Part shown: piece by piece, positions 1-10,414 of the stretch
Layout: every line of letters starts with the position of its first letter
How positions within the stretch are numbered: position 1 is the stretch's first letter
Notes under the pieces: model-generated
What the model saw: only the letters and a program-made list of their open reading frames with translations
Told to the model about the DNA's origin: nothing
Database searches by the model: none
DNA from: Brachionus plicatilis
Taxonomy: Eukaryota > Rotifera > Eurotatoria > Ploima > Brachionidae
Assembly (NCBI GenBank): GCA_010279815.1
Contig: QEOQ01000191.1
Location: 1,046,846-1,110,845 of the forward strand
Reading direction: 5' to 3'
Length of the DNA: 64,000 nt
Translations under genes and position numbers: made by a program

Positions 1-610
1 TTAAATTTTGTTAAATGTTTATAAATTCTTTACAATGGTCTTCTAAAGTAAATCGAATAAAAGAAAATCGAATATAATGTCAATAACACTGTCAGATTTG
101 GAAAATCATAGAAAATCAAAAAACAAATTAGATAACTAGAATAAAAATATTAATAATAAAAAATATAAATCTATTGAGAAAATTTATGGGAGTTAAAATT
201 TATCTAATTGTTATGCCTAGCAACCCATCTAGTTTTTATATAATGAAAGTAAAGTGATCAATTAAAGTCATTAGAAACAGAATAATTATGTAAATGGTGA
301 TAGTTTTTTCTTAATTTTTAAAATTTCTCTTAACATTTTAATATAAAATTATTTTTTTTGAAATTCAAACCATCTTTTAAATTTAAATAACTCTAGCATT
401 TTCAGTTGTTAATGGCTAAAAAATCGGCTGATATCTATTTTTTTAGCATTTTTTATATTTTAATCTTGACTAATTTTATTTTGTTTTTGGCATGGATAAA
501 CGTTTCAAAAAGGAAGAATAATTACTGAATAATTTTTTTGGCTTTCTAGTAATCTTTAGTTTGGTCTATGGCCTTAACAAGTTATTCTAATCCTTAATAT
601 GGTCATTCAA
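1..610. other. AT-rich intergenic DNA, nothing recognised
   Basis: No reading frame, RNA gene or clear repeat is visible in this stretch. It ends at the 3' tail of the LINE that starts at about position 611. Confidence 0.6.
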
Positions 611-1409
611 ATATTTATTTATTTACAAATAGCCATTTAGGCCGGCTGCTTGGTCGTACGCTCCCCTTTCAGCAAGATAAGCGCTTTACAGAGAAAAAAA
701 ACTTGATTTACAAATTATAAAAATTTTAATAATTAAAAAATTTTTAAATGAAGGTTTAAAAAAAAATATATAAAAAAATATATTTATATATATAAAAAAA
801 GAAGAAATTTGTTTAGTTGAGACTTTTTTGAATAGATTTAATCGATGAATTGTTGTTTGAGTTAACAATTTCCTTAATGTCTTCATCAATTGTAGTTGAG
901 CGATTTAAATAGTTTATTGTACGGTTTTGAAGTCTTTGTTCGATTGTCGATATATCTGCGATTGCATGGAGTATGTTGTAACTTGTATTTCGATTGACTT
1001 TAAATATAATTTTGGGTGCTTTGTTTTGTATAATTTGAACTTTTTTTTTTGATTTTTTTTCGAGTTATATGATACGGTATCATATTATATTGAATTATTG
1101 ATTGAATTGTAAGTTTGTAGATGGTAATTAGTGTTTTTGACTTCAGACAGTAGTGTTTCGGGCTAAGTATTTTAAGCAAGTTTAATTTATTGCTACATTT
1201 CCTGATTATTTATGTGAAATGGGTTTCAAAATTTAGACCAGGATCAAAGTTAATGCCTAAGATTTTCGCTTGTCTTACTTTTTCAATTTTTTGGTTGTTT
1301 ATTTCTAAATTTAAATTCGACGAAAGCTCAAACGATATTCTTTTGTAGTTGTTGGCGATCAACATGTATTTTGTTTTGTGAACATTTAGTTTTAAACCCT
1401 ATTTTTGTG
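611..1409 (-). mobile_element. 3' part of a LINE (non-LTR retrotransposon), left half of an interrupted copy
   Basis: Read on the minus strand, this stretch continues the reverse transcriptase frame found at 11868-12245. It shows LNVHKTKYM, then KILGINFD, then a typical non-LTR C-terminal region (QNKAPKIIF and QRLQNRTINYL), and a stop codon at 813-815. A 3' UTR follows and ends in a TAAATAAATA-like tail at 611-625. The frame has at least one stop and a low-complexity interruption near 1030-1080, so the copy is dead. A MULE transposon inserted between this piece and its upstream half. The family looks CR1- or Jockey-like, but I cannot assign a clade by eye. Confidence 0.8.
1402..1409. repeat. 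Target site duplication of the MULE, left copy
   Basis: TTTTTGTG stands immediately left of the left terminal inverted repeat and again at 11868-11875 right of the other one. Eight bases is within the usual 8-11 bp range for MULE insertions. Confidence 0.85.
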
Positions 1410-1570
1410 GGTTGTCCCTAAAACGCGGAAAATAAAACGCGGAAAACCGAAATTCCGCTAAAGAAATCCGCTAATTATGACCCTAAAAAGCGGAATTTCC
1501 GCTGTTTAGGGATCAAGACAAAAAAAACGGAAAAAATCAGACAAAACGCGGAAAATTTGCGGAAAGACTA
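1410..1570 (+). repeat. Left terminal inverted repeat of the MULE
   Basis: It begins GGTTGTCCCTAAAACGCGG and matches the reverse complement of 11703-11867 over its whole length with only a few differences and small gaps. The ACGCGGAAAA motif recurs four times inside the repeat, which may be a set of transposase-binding sites (inference). Confidence 0.9.
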
Positions 1571-1757
1571 TTTTTCAACCCTCATTTAAAATTTTCTGAA
1601 ATAATGAGTAATAATATTTGACATTAAATAAAAAACAAAGTTGTTTTTTTTTTAATTTTTGCAAAAAATCAAACAAAAAAATTTTACAATTTGAATTTTT
1701 GAGAAAAATAAAATAAAATATTAAGCAAATTTTACACTTGAAATAATTTGAATTAAA

Positions 1758-3212
1758 ATGAATTTATATTCAACTGAGCACCAAAAGCTCAACTTTGCTT
1801 ACGTACAAGAAATTTTGTCCAAATTTAATCATAAAGAAACACCATATGTCGATTTTATAAAAGACCCAAGACTAGGTATTAAGGCTTTAGATTTAATATG
1901 TTGTTAGGTTTAATTTTAATTCTGAAGTATAATTTTTCAGGTAATGTTGTAATTTTTTGGACCGATGATACGCAAAAAAAACGTGACTGGGTTGTTGATG
2001 GCTTGAAATTGCGTAACCAGGGAGCAAATAAACCTTTTCCTGCCAACGATCCGGTTCTTTTCAAGAGCTATTACCATTTGATTGACAAAGATGAATTAGT
2101 ATCAAAAGAGTTTACAATAGAATCGTTTTACCTGAAAGGACAAGATCTACCAGTGTTAATTCATTATATGGGTATAAACGACTCTGATGTTGAAATTGAA
2201 TCTGGTCCACATGGAAATATTAATATTATAACAAAAAGAAAGTTCTCAAAACTTCATGCGTACGTTGCCTTCTGTTATGAAAGAACTTAAAGAACAAGTA
2301 TCTCAAAAAGCTCCATCTACAGTCTACAAGTCAACTTCTAAAAAGAAAGGACACCGGGACCTAAAGTAGTGCCAAAATTTACGTTATGTAAGCAATTTTG
2401 ATATTGAACAAAATAAAAATTAAAAATATTTTAAACAATTTTTAATATATTTAGGCAGTTAATCGACTTAAACGATTCACGTATGATGAGATCGCCAACA
2501 TACATTTAATGCATGTCTCCTTGGGTTTTCCAAATTTAATTTTGACTGCCCCTGATGTTAGAATTGATGTAATTATTGGAATGGACGATGAACTTAAACG
2601 TGATCTAAAAAAGACACTAGACATATTTGATTCGGATAATCGTGTTTGTTTCCAGTTCGATACGACCTTCAATTTGACGGGATTTTATGTATCGATTCTG
2701 TTATTTATACACCCTATTCTTGTTCTCCACAACACTGAAAAGTCACCACCTATTCCAGTTGCGTATTTTTTCCACGAAAAAAAACATGAAAAATCTCATT
2801 GCGAATTTTGGCGATTTATGAAAGACGTTCTACCAGAACTCGAAGAGAAAGCATTCATGATAACGGACTGTGAATTAGCATTTAGGAATGCGATGACCCG
2901 ATATTTTCCTAAACTACCTTTACTTCGTTGTTGGAACCATTTTTTTAAGTCAACCGAACGTTGGATAAATGGCAGCAACTATTTCACCAACGATGACGTA
3001 GGCTTTTATTGTGAGTCGATACGTGAATTGTTGTTACAGCCGATAAAACAACTATTCGAACAACAACTTAATAACAAAATAAACGGCTACGTGAATAATT
3101 TGGGTCGTCAAGTTGAACCTTGGAAAAAAGAATTTTACGAATACTTTTCTACTCATATTTCGCCTGAGATTGAAAATCTCGCTGCTTGGAGCGTTAGACC
3201 AATTGCTAAACG
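1758..3212 (+). pseudogene. MULE transposase, 5' part (broken)
   Basis: Exon 1 starts at ATG 1758 and ends at 1876. A 64-base GT-AG intron (1877-1940) joins in frame to exon 2, and a second intron runs from about 2391 to 2455. The third exon has the MULE core: FDTTFNLTGFY (first catalytic Asp), then TDCELAFRNAM (second Asp) followed closely by CWNHF. Two defects are visible apart from the retroelement. One is a frame change near 2240-2255, where the upstream frame would stop at 2290. The other is an in-frame stop near 2370. The retroelement enters inside codon CGT at 3212, and the same frame resumes at 10780 once one copy of the duplicated target is removed. The product would bind the inverted repeats and move the element; this copy cannot. 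Confidence 0.85.
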
Positions 3213-3577
3213 TGTTAGTCTAGGGAATTTGGCCTGAATACCTTCGATTAACTTCAGAGGAGATAGAGTGAAGACAAAGAACAAAATCGTGTTGAATAAA
3301 CGTTTATTATTAATTTAAAGTAAATAGGAAAAATACAAGTTAAAAAGCTCCTCTTTTTTAAGAATTACAACTTCTATTTATATTCAGTAGTTGTAACTTA
3401 AAAAGGTCATTAATCATAAAGAATCTAAATAAAGATAAGTTGTGAATTAAATCGGTCATAAAGATTTATGACATATGATAAATGATTCATAAAAACATAA
3501 AGATAAAATCTAGATAAGTTGTGAAAATTGATAAGGTTAATTTAAATAGTTGAAACGGTTATTTTCACACCGTAACA
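3213..3577 (-). repeat. 3' LTR of the Ty3/gypsy element
   Basis: It matches 10415-10779 base for base as far as I can see. In element sense it starts TGTTACGG and ends CTAACA, giving short inverted ends TGTTA/TAACA. An AATAAA polyadenylation signal is present on the minus strand near 3301-3306. Confidence 0.95.
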
Positions 3578-3592
3578 TTACCCCCCCTTGAA
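3578..3592 (-). promoter_or_regulatory. Polypurine tract for plus-strand priming
   Basis: Directly inside the 3' LTR the minus strand reads CAAGGGGGGGTAA before TGTTACGG. A G-run next to the 3' LTR is the standard position for the polypurine tract. Confidence 0.85.
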
Positions 3593-3817
3593 AATAATCA
3601 TTCGTCCTCGAATGGACTAAACAAGGGTAGATTATTTATAACTAATTTGTTGAAAAAATTAGTTGATTTGTGATTGAGTCCAAACTTTCTTCGCTAATTT
3701 CTTGATTTTGAAAATTGGGCTCAACATTTATTTTTTCTTTTGAAATAATAATCATTTCTATTTGTTCATGGGCACCATTCTTTTGATTTTCTCTAAATTC
3801 AGATTTTCGCTGTTTTT

Positions 3818-6541
3818 TTAATTTATTTTTCTCTGGGTTAATGTCCAGTATTGGAAACATTTGACACAGAAATTGCATCCTAGGAATAAAAGAAGTAATA
3901 TGAAAATACTAGTAAAGACTAACACAATAATTCCAAATGTTTTCGTAAAAATCAAATTTAGACCATTCTTTATTTCCATTCTTGTTTCGATGACGTTCGC
4001 TTTGATATTAGAAGTGTCTGACGAATGTGAATACCAAGTACCAGCCGACATTTCATGATTTACTATTTCTTGAAACGTTGATAGAAGATCTATTCCATCA
4101 AGCAATAGAGGATTATGAAGAACGTTTAATTCTTTTATCTTATTTCCTAAGTAATCAAAATTAAAAAAATGAATTTTTGAATTAGGTACAACACTAGATT
4201 GAAAATTTTTTCTAATAATAGTGTAGTTTTGGTTTACCAATTGTATATATTGTATGACTCTATTACAATGTACAAGATTAGATACTTGCCTAATAATATT
4301 GTTATAAGTTAAAAATCCTGTTTTTGACGAATTCTTTATATTAAAAATAATAGGTTGATCTGTAAAGCACTGCGAAGTATTCTCATTGCGTGTATCCGTC
4401 AAAATTTTTATTTCGCTTACAGACAAACAGTCCGCTTTATAAATTGTACCCATAGTAGTGTAGAAGGTAATTGAACTTCCATCTTTAAGAAAATGTGTAA
4501 GATATTTGTCTTCATTTTTTGAAAAAAGGCTAAGTGTCGATTTAAAATTTAAACATTCATTAAAAAGTATTTCATTTTTTTGTTTTATATCTTCGAAAAC
4601 TCTATAGTCATTGTCAGCAAGTAACAATTCTTTCATTTCTTCTACATTTGAACTCTGAGGTACTTTGTTATTTATATCTTGGTTAGTTTTTCTACTTAGA
4701 TAAATTCCTTCAACTGTTGTTAAGACTGAGACATTACAAATTATTTGAATTCCGGAAGCTTGAACTGCTAAATGTGATTCACTTATTAAAATATCACTAT
4801 CTTTATCATATTTGAAGTCTTCCAAAGTGATTTTGTATAGTGGGCATTCGTGATAAATAGCTTTATCCCATATTTTAATGGAATCATGAAGATAACAAAA
4901 AAGATCTTTAGCTTGACATTTTAAACCGAATAAATGATCAAATTGATTTTTTGCTGTTATTAATTTTGGTGAGAAAGAACAAGAAAATGTTTCGCTTTTT
5001 CTTTCATTTAACCATGAAAATGTTGCTTTTGGATCAGCAGAATAGGTACAATATTCAGCATCACAATTCATAGGCGATTCTCTGCATTTTTTAGTAATAA
5101 CCATTATTTTGCATTCATCGTTAGTTAGTTTTACAGGTTCTGTTCTGAGCGATTCAAATTTTTCACCCCAAAACGACATTGATGTAACTAAAATGTGTTT
5201 TTTCATCAAGCAATGATAACCATTTCCATAAACTTGGTGTTCCATTTTTCCTAAAACATTTAGTTTTATTTTCGAACTGACAACATTTTGGTTAGATTTC
5301 AATTCAAAATACTTATTCAATATGTGATTCGTATTTTTGGGTTTAGTTTTACAAAGTGAATTTAGATCAACAATCTTTCTATGATAAGAATGCGAACAAA
5401 ACATAAAACTACCGTTTACATTTATCCCTTTTATTTTATCTACATTTTCAGTGAATATTGAAGGAATAATGCTAAACAAAAGTAAAAAACTTACAAAAAA
5501 TGCTTTGTTTAATGTACATTTTCGCTTTGGACGTTGAGATTTAGCGAATTGTAATCCTGATTTATAATCGTTTATTAGTTTAAGGTTGTTAAAATACTTT
5601 TCAGGAATCCAAGATGATTCCGATAATGGAAGATTTTTCCATTTTACAAGATAAAGATTATCGTTATCGATTATTTTATGCTTTTGAATTCTTTCAATTT
5701 CGGCACTCTCTACTGGAAGAGACGAATCGTCTTCCACCAATTTAATTTTATGTCTCGGATAAGAGTCCTTTAAAGTTTCGTTAAGAGCATTCTTAATAAT
5801 ATAATTACCACGTTTGGTGTGACCTGATACTTTATATGGTCCCTTGAACCTTGGTTCTAATTTATTAAGAAGTCCTTCGCATTTTAAGAATACAGTTTTT
5901 CCAATGTCAATTCGTTTCTCAACAATATTAGTAGATTTATTTTGTGTTTTAATTTGACGTTCTTGAAATGCTTTTAAATTTTTTAGCGCTAACGGACGTG
6001 TACTTTCAAATAGTTGTTTAATTTCTTTACTTCTTTCCAAGATAGCATTTGAATCTTCTTTTTCAGTTGAATAATCATTAAATGGGATCATGTTCCTTCC
6101 GAACATTAGTTCAAAAGGTGTGTGACCCGTAGCCGAATGAACTCTTGATTGGTATGCGATTAAAACAAACGGTAGGAACTTATGCCAGTTATTGATATTG
6201 GCTTCAGCATGTTTTCTTAAACAATTTGCTAAAGTCTGATTAAATCTTTCTGTTATCCCATTAGTTCTTGGATTATAAGCTGAGGTTGTGATATGTTTAA
6301 AACCTAAATTTGTTTTTAAACTTTCTAATACATTGTTACAAAATTCCCTTCCTCGGTCGGATAAAAGTTCCTCAAATGGACCAAACATATTAATATATTC
6401 AGTTAATATAGAAGCTACTTCATTAGCCGATTTTGATCGTATTGGTTTAGCAAACGAAAATCTTGTTACAAATTCAATTATTACTAATATACCATTGAAG
6501 CCTTCATCAGTTTCAGGAAGACCAAGAATAAGGTCTATCAT
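3818..6541 (-). CDS. Integrase core, chromodomain and envelope-like glycoprotein in one reading frame
   Basis: The 907-residue open frame starts inside integrase. Catalytic residues are D3 (in MIDLILG), D62 (SDRGREF) and E98 (NGITERF), a D,D(35)E core. Residues about 280-328 form a chromodomain with LYLVKWKN and SSWIPEKY. A hydrophobic signal-like segment follows at about 347-364. The remaining 540 residues look like a membrane glycoprotein, with many cysteines, at least five N-x-S/T sequons, a transmembrane segment at about 868-892 and a short tail. No methionine lies just before the signal-like segment, so the envelope part would need a spliced or processed product (inference from how insect errantiviruses express env). 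The true integrase start lies upstream, past two frame changes at about 6555-6690. The envelope family is not recognised; baculovirus F-like, phlebovirus-like and other origins remain possible. Confidence 0.85.
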   Translation of the reverse strand: MIDLILGLPETDEGFNGILVIIEFVTRFSFAKPIRSKSANEVASILTEYINMFGPFEELLSDRGREFCNNVLESLKTNLGFKHITTSAYNPRTNGITERFNQTLANCLRKHAEANINNWHKFLPFVLIAYQSRVHSATGHTPFELMFGRNMIPFNDYSTEKEDSNAILERSKEIKQLFESTRPLALKNLKAFQERQIKTQNKSTNIVEKRIDIGKTVFLKCEGLLNKLEPRFKGPYKVSGHTKRGNYIIKNALNETLKDSYPRHKIKLVEDDSSLPVESAEIERIQKHKIIDNDNLYLVKWKNLPLSESSWIPEKYFNNLKLINDYKSGLQFAKSQRPKRKCTLNKAFFVSFLLLFSIIPSIFTENVDKIKGINVNGSFMFCSHSYHRKIVDLNSLCKTKPKNTNHILNKYFELKSNQNVVSSKIKLNVLGKMEHQVYGNGYHCLMKKHILVTSMSFWGEKFESLRTEPVKLTNDECKIMVITKKCRESPMNCDAEYCTYSADPKATFSWLNERKSETFSCSFSPKLITAKNQFDHLFGLKCQAKDLFCYLHDSIKIWDKAIYHECPLYKITLEDFKYDKDSDILISESHLAVQASGIQIICNVSVLTTVEGIYLSRKTNQDINNKVPQSSNVEEMKELLLADNDYRVFEDIKQKNEILFNECLNFKSTLSLFSKNEDKYLTHFLKDGSSITFYTTMGTIYKADCLSVSEIKILTDTRNENTSQCFTDQPIIFNIKNSSKTGFLTYNNIIRQVSNLVHCNRVIQYIQLVNQNYTIIRKNFQSSVVPNSKIHFFNFDYLGNKIKELNVLHNPLLLDGIDLLSTFQEIVNHEMSAGTWYSHSSDTSNIKANVIETRMEIKNGLNLIFTKTFGIIVLVFTSIFILLLLFLGCNFCVKCFQYWTLTQRKIN

Positions 6542-6683
6542 AACACGTTTAAAAATTTTGCTAATGCTACTTGTTTGTGCAGGATGGTATTTTACAATTT
6601 CTTTGTTATTTCGATTGCAAACAGTGCACTTTTTTACAAATCTTTTATATCATCAAATATATTTTTCCAATAAAATGTGTCTT

Positions 6684-9600
6684 TCAGTCTCTGATATGTG
6701 GATTCAGTTTGAAGTGTCCAAAATTGTGTGCCTTTTCAATAATTTCTGCCCGCAATTCTGGCTTAGGTACTTCTAAATATTTACCAGTTTTATGGATAAA
6801 AAGTTTATTGTTTTCAAAACGATAATTTTTTGCCAAATTTTGAATATTTGTTGCTAATTTTTTTGAAATACCTGGTACAAGCTTTCCAAATTGGATGAAG
6901 TGGATTAAGTTGGGATTTTCCCACACGTCTAATTTAATTTTATCATTTAAAACTTGTGTTGTTGTCATACAAATCACAAAGTCAATTACAGGTCTACTGA
7001 TTGCATCCACATTTCCATGTTCAGAGCCTTTTCTATAAACAACGTCAAAGTCGTACTCCTGAAGAAATATTGACCATCGGGTTAATTTTCCTGTCATTTT
7101 TTTAATGTTCTTAAGCCATACAAGCGCAGAGTGGTCTGTTATAACTGTAAATTTTATTCCATACAGGTACTTTCTGAATTGTGTTATACCATAGATAACA
7201 GCTAAGCATTCTTTTTCTGAAATACCGTATTTTATTTCTGTTTTTGAGAGTGTTCGTGAAGCACAAGCAACCATGAATTCCTCTCCGTTTTCATCTTTTT
7301 GAGTTAATATTGCTCCAAGTGCGTACCCAGAAGCATCGACATAGAGTCTGTAATTGGAATTAGGATTTGGTATTCTTAATATTGGATATGAGGAACATTT
7401 TTTCTTAAGCATGTTAAAAGCTTCTTCACATTCACTACTCCATTCAAATACTGAATCTTTCGCACACAAAGCAAAAAGTGGATGAGCAATTTTTGAATAA
7501 TCCTTAATAAAGCGTCGATAAAAGTTAGGCAGTCCAAGAAAACTTTGTAGTTCCTTTAAATTTTTTGGTCGAGCTCTTTCAACAATTGCTTTGATTTTTT
7601 CAGGATCCATTTTAACTTGATTATGAGACACAATGTGACCAAGCACTTTAATTTCATTTGCAAACCAGCTACATTTAGTTGGGTTTATTTTTAAATTTGC
7701 TTCCTTTAATTTTTTAAAAACTTGTCTTATGTGAGAGATGTGTTCGTGAAAGGTTTTTGAATGTATAGTGATATCATCCATATAAACTTCAACGAAAGGA
7801 AGGTCACCTAGGGTCATCTGCATAATCCTACAGAAGTCTGTTGGCGCATTCTTTAAGCCAAAAGGTAGTCTTAAAAATTCAAAATGACCATCTGGAGTGG
7901 AAAAAGCAGTTTTATGAATTGAGCTTTCATCCATTTTTACTTGCCAGTAGCCTGACTTTAAATCAAGTGCAGTGAACCAATTTGAGTCCCTCATTCTATC
8001 AATTACATCTGTAATATTTGGAAGTGGCCATCTTTCTGTTAAAGTATTTTCGTTTAACTTTCTATAATCTATACAAATTCGTTTATTTCCGTCTTTTTTT
8101 GGAACAATAATTACAGGGGAAGACCAAGCCGATTTAGATGTTCGAATGATTCCTGCTTTTATCATCTTACTGATTTCGGTTCTTAAAAATTGGCGTTCGT
8201 TTTCTGACATTCTATATGGTCGTTTATAAATAGGAGCTACATTTTCATCAATCAACCTAATTACGTGTTTATACACCTCACAGCTCCCTAATTCTTCTAT
8301 AGAATTAGCAAATAAACATTTTGCTTCGGTTAATATTTTATCAAAAGCTTTTTGCTGATTGAATGATAAAGGACTTAAAGGGTTAACCTTATATGATTTG
8401 TTTTCCCAAAAATAATCATCTGAGGTTTCTGGATTAACATCAGATAGAAAAATGTCAAAAATATTTTCTTCTTTATTACTTTCGCTACTTTCTAATTTAA
8501 AATCTGAACCTGGAAATTTTATAAGTCCTTGGGATGGAAAAATTCCTGAATTTGTTTTTTGAAACCAATCTAGACCTAACAAAACATCATGGTCTTCATG
8601 ATCGAAAACAATAAATTCGATTAAACATAAACTGTTACCTAGCTTAATTTCAATTGGTTTCGTTTTGCCAGAAGCATGAGTAATTATGCCTGTTGCTGTC
8701 TTTATTTTGTTTTCACATGCTAAAATATCTATATTATATTGAACTGCTGTCATATGGTTCATAATAGAATGGGTAGCCCCGCAATCTATTCCTATTTTCA
8801 TTAATTTACCCTCTACATAACCTGTAGTTGATGGTATACAGTTAATATTTTTCGATAGAGAAGAAACCATATAAATCTTTTCTTCCGAATCAGAAACAAT
8901 TTCTAAAGAATTTATCTTTTTTAATATTACCTTGCACTTATTAGCATAATGTCCTTTCTTTTTACATCTAAGACATGTAATATCATGTGATTTATTGTTT
9001 CTTTGATTTAGATACTTATTAGATACAGTTTTTTGTTTTTGTAAATCTTTGAAACCATCTCTTTTATATGAAAAATTATTGCTTTTCTTTTTTACATTAG
9101 TTTTAACAAAGTTAACTTTAGATATGCAGCTAGCCGCTGATTCTAATTGAATCGCAAGTGGGATAGCCTCCGACAGCTTAACGATTTTTCTACAAATAAT
9201 TTCTCTTTTTGTATTTTCTTTTAAACCTTCTCTAAAGTAAAACATTTTTTCTTCCTCAGCCATAAAGCCTAACTTATTGGTTAAAGTCAAAAATCTGTTT
9301 ACAAAATGTTCAACATTTAATTCCTTATGTTTTAAATTAGAGAGTTCGCTTCTTATCTTATGTTCTCTATCGACGTTTCTAAAGGTATCTTTGAGCTCTT
9401 TTTCAAATTCGAACCAGTTACTTTTTGACTCAATGTGTCTTTTTAATATTAGCAATGGTAACTCAGCCACAAAATTAACGACTGCATTCAGTCGATCTTC
9501 ATCAGGAATTTTTGCTGCTATAAAACCTTGCTTGATCATAAAAAGCCAATCTTCTATATCATCTTTACTATTACCAGAAAATTTTGGTGTACTTACATGA

Positions 9601-10310
9601 AGATGTTTTTGTGCATCATCATCACTGATAAGTATTGATTTAGGCGTTTTTTCGTTATGATCCATATTATAAAACATTTTGTTTAAATTATTCGATTTCG
9701 AAGTATCCTTTATTGAAACATCATTTTGCGAGCGATTATTTATAGTTGAATAATCTAACTTGTAATAGTCTTTATTCATTATTAGAAATTTTTCTTCTTG
9801 TTGGCTGTTGCTGACAGTTGAGTTGTTAAGAAGATCCTCGTTGAATTGTACATTTTTTTTCTTATCAGAAGCTTGTAAGTCAAAATATTGACTCTCGTTT
9901 TGATTTAACTGTGTCTTAAGTTCTGATATTATTTTATCTTTTTCAAGATTATCCTCTTTTAGATTTTCATTTCTTAATAATAATTCTTCATTAGTCAGAC
10001 GAAGTCTGTCAATTTCTGAAGATACATCATCTTTCTGCTCATCTATGTCATCAGCGTCCAGTTTTATTTGTTTTATTTTGTTAACTTTGTTTTCAAAATT
10101 ACTAATGCATTCTTTGCACTTTGATTTCCTTGTATCAGTGGCATCATTGCTTTCCGCAATATCCTTTAATTCTGCTACAGTAGCCCTGTAAGCAGCCACT
10201 ACCTTATCCAGGGAGTAAGCTAAGGATTTAGCCTTGCAAATATTAAGAGCTTTTATTTTTTTCCACTTTTTTGAATCGATATCCTCGATTATAGAGCCTA
10301 TTTCACTCAT
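6684..10310 (-). CDS. Gag-Pol: gag, CCHC knuckle, retropepsin, reverse transcriptase, RNase H, start of integrase
   Basis: The open frame has 1,208 residues. Residues about 85-145 are a charged coiled coil, and 230-400 are a retrotransposon gag capsid-like region with a DxEDWLF motif. CLRCKKKGHYANKC (446-459) is a CCHC zinc knuckle. Retropepsin is at about 495-590 with IDCGATHS, where D509-C-G replaces the usual D-S/T-G. Reverse transcriptase is at 690-880 with YMDD at 843-846. RNase H is at about 985-1100, with D992, E1034 and D1059. The frame enters the integrase HHCC zinc-binding region (HNFGHF near the C-terminus) and stops at 6684-6686. The downstream integrase frame is displaced, with two apparent frame changes between about 6555 and 6690. 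These are lesions or assembly errors, not a known programmed site. Start chosen: the ATG at 10310, about 105 bases after the 5' LTR. Confidence 0.93.
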   Translation of the reverse strand: MSEIGSIIEDIDSKKWKKIKALNICKAKSLAYSLDKVVAAYRATVAELKDIAESNDATDTRKSKCKECISNFENKVNKIKQIKLDADDIDEQKDDVSSEIDRLRLTNEELLLRNENLKEDNLEKDKIISELKTQLNQNESQYFDLQASDKKKNVQFNEDLLNNSTVSNSQQEEKFLIMNKDYYKLDYSTINNRSQNDVSIKDTSKSNNLNKMFYNMDHNEKTPKSILISDDDAQKHLHVSTPKFSGNSKDDIEDWLFMIKQGFIAAKIPDEDRLNAVVNFVAELPLLILKRHIESKSNWFEFEKELKDTFRNVDREHKIRSELSNLKHKELNVEHFVNRFLTLTNKLGFMAEEEKMFYFREGLKENTKREIICRKIVKLSEAIPLAIQLESAASCISKVNFVKTNVKKKSNNFSYKRDGFKDLQKQKTVSNKYLNQRNNKSHDITCLRCKKKGHYANKCKVILKKINSLEIVSDSEEKIYMVSSLSKNINCIPSTTGYVEGKLMKIGIDCGATHSIMNHMTAVQYNIDILACENKIKTATGIITHASGKTKPIEIKLGNSLCLIEFIVFDHEDHDVLLGLDWFQKTNSGIFPSQGLIKFPGSDFKLESSESNKEENIFDIFLSDVNPETSDDYFWENKSYKVNPLSPLSFNQQKAFDKILTEAKCLFANSIEELGSCEVYKHVIRLIDENVAPIYKRPYRMSENERQFLRTEISKMIKAGIIRTSKSAWSSPVIIVPKKDGNKRICIDYRKLNENTLTERWPLPNITDVIDRMRDSNWFTALDLKSGYWQVKMDESSIHKTAFSTPDGHFEFLRLPFGLKNAPTDFCRIMQMTLGDLPFVEVYMDDITIHSKTFHEHISHIRQVFKKLKEANLKINPTKCSWFANEIKVLGHIVSHNQVKMDPEKIKAIVERARPKNLKELQSFLGLPNFYRRFIKDYSKIAHPLFALCAKDSVFEWSSECEEAFNMLKKKCSSYPILRIPNPNSNYRLYVDASGYALGAILTQKDENGEEFMVACASRTLSKTEIKYGISEKECLAVIYGITQFRKYLYGIKFTVITDHSALVWLKNIKKMTGKLTRWSIFLQEYDFDVVYRKGSEHGNVDAISRPVIDFVICMTTTQVLNDKIKLDVWENPNLIHFIQFGKLVPGISKKLATNIQNLAKNYRFENNKLFIHKTGKYLEVPKPELRAEIIEKAHNFGHFKLNPHIRD

Positions 10311-10401
10311 TGCACAATTAATAATTAGTACTAATATAAAATTATCGCGCGGAACAATCTGCTTTTGTCTATTATCTATCTGTTTATATCGGTCTTTATC
10401 G

Positions 10402-10410
10402 CTGCTACCA
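10402..10410 (-). promoter_or_regulatory. Primer-binding site, probable initiator tRNA-Met
   Basis: Four bases inside the 5' LTR the minus strand reads TGGTAGCAG. This is complementary to the 3' end of animal initiator tRNA-Met (CUGCUACCA). Only the first nine bases match well, so the primer identity is likely rather than certain. Confidence 0.65.
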
Positions 10411-10414
10411 TATA

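Noticed and set aside
3642..4058. Small frames near the 3' end of the retroelement
   Set aside because: They overlap the envelope-like frame or the 3' untranslated part and have no recognisable content.
6541..6690. A programmed frameshift between RNase H/integrase parts
   Set aside because: Two separate frame changes occur inside the integrase zinc-binding region, with no slippery site or pseudoknot seen; Ty3/gypsy elements do not normally shift there.
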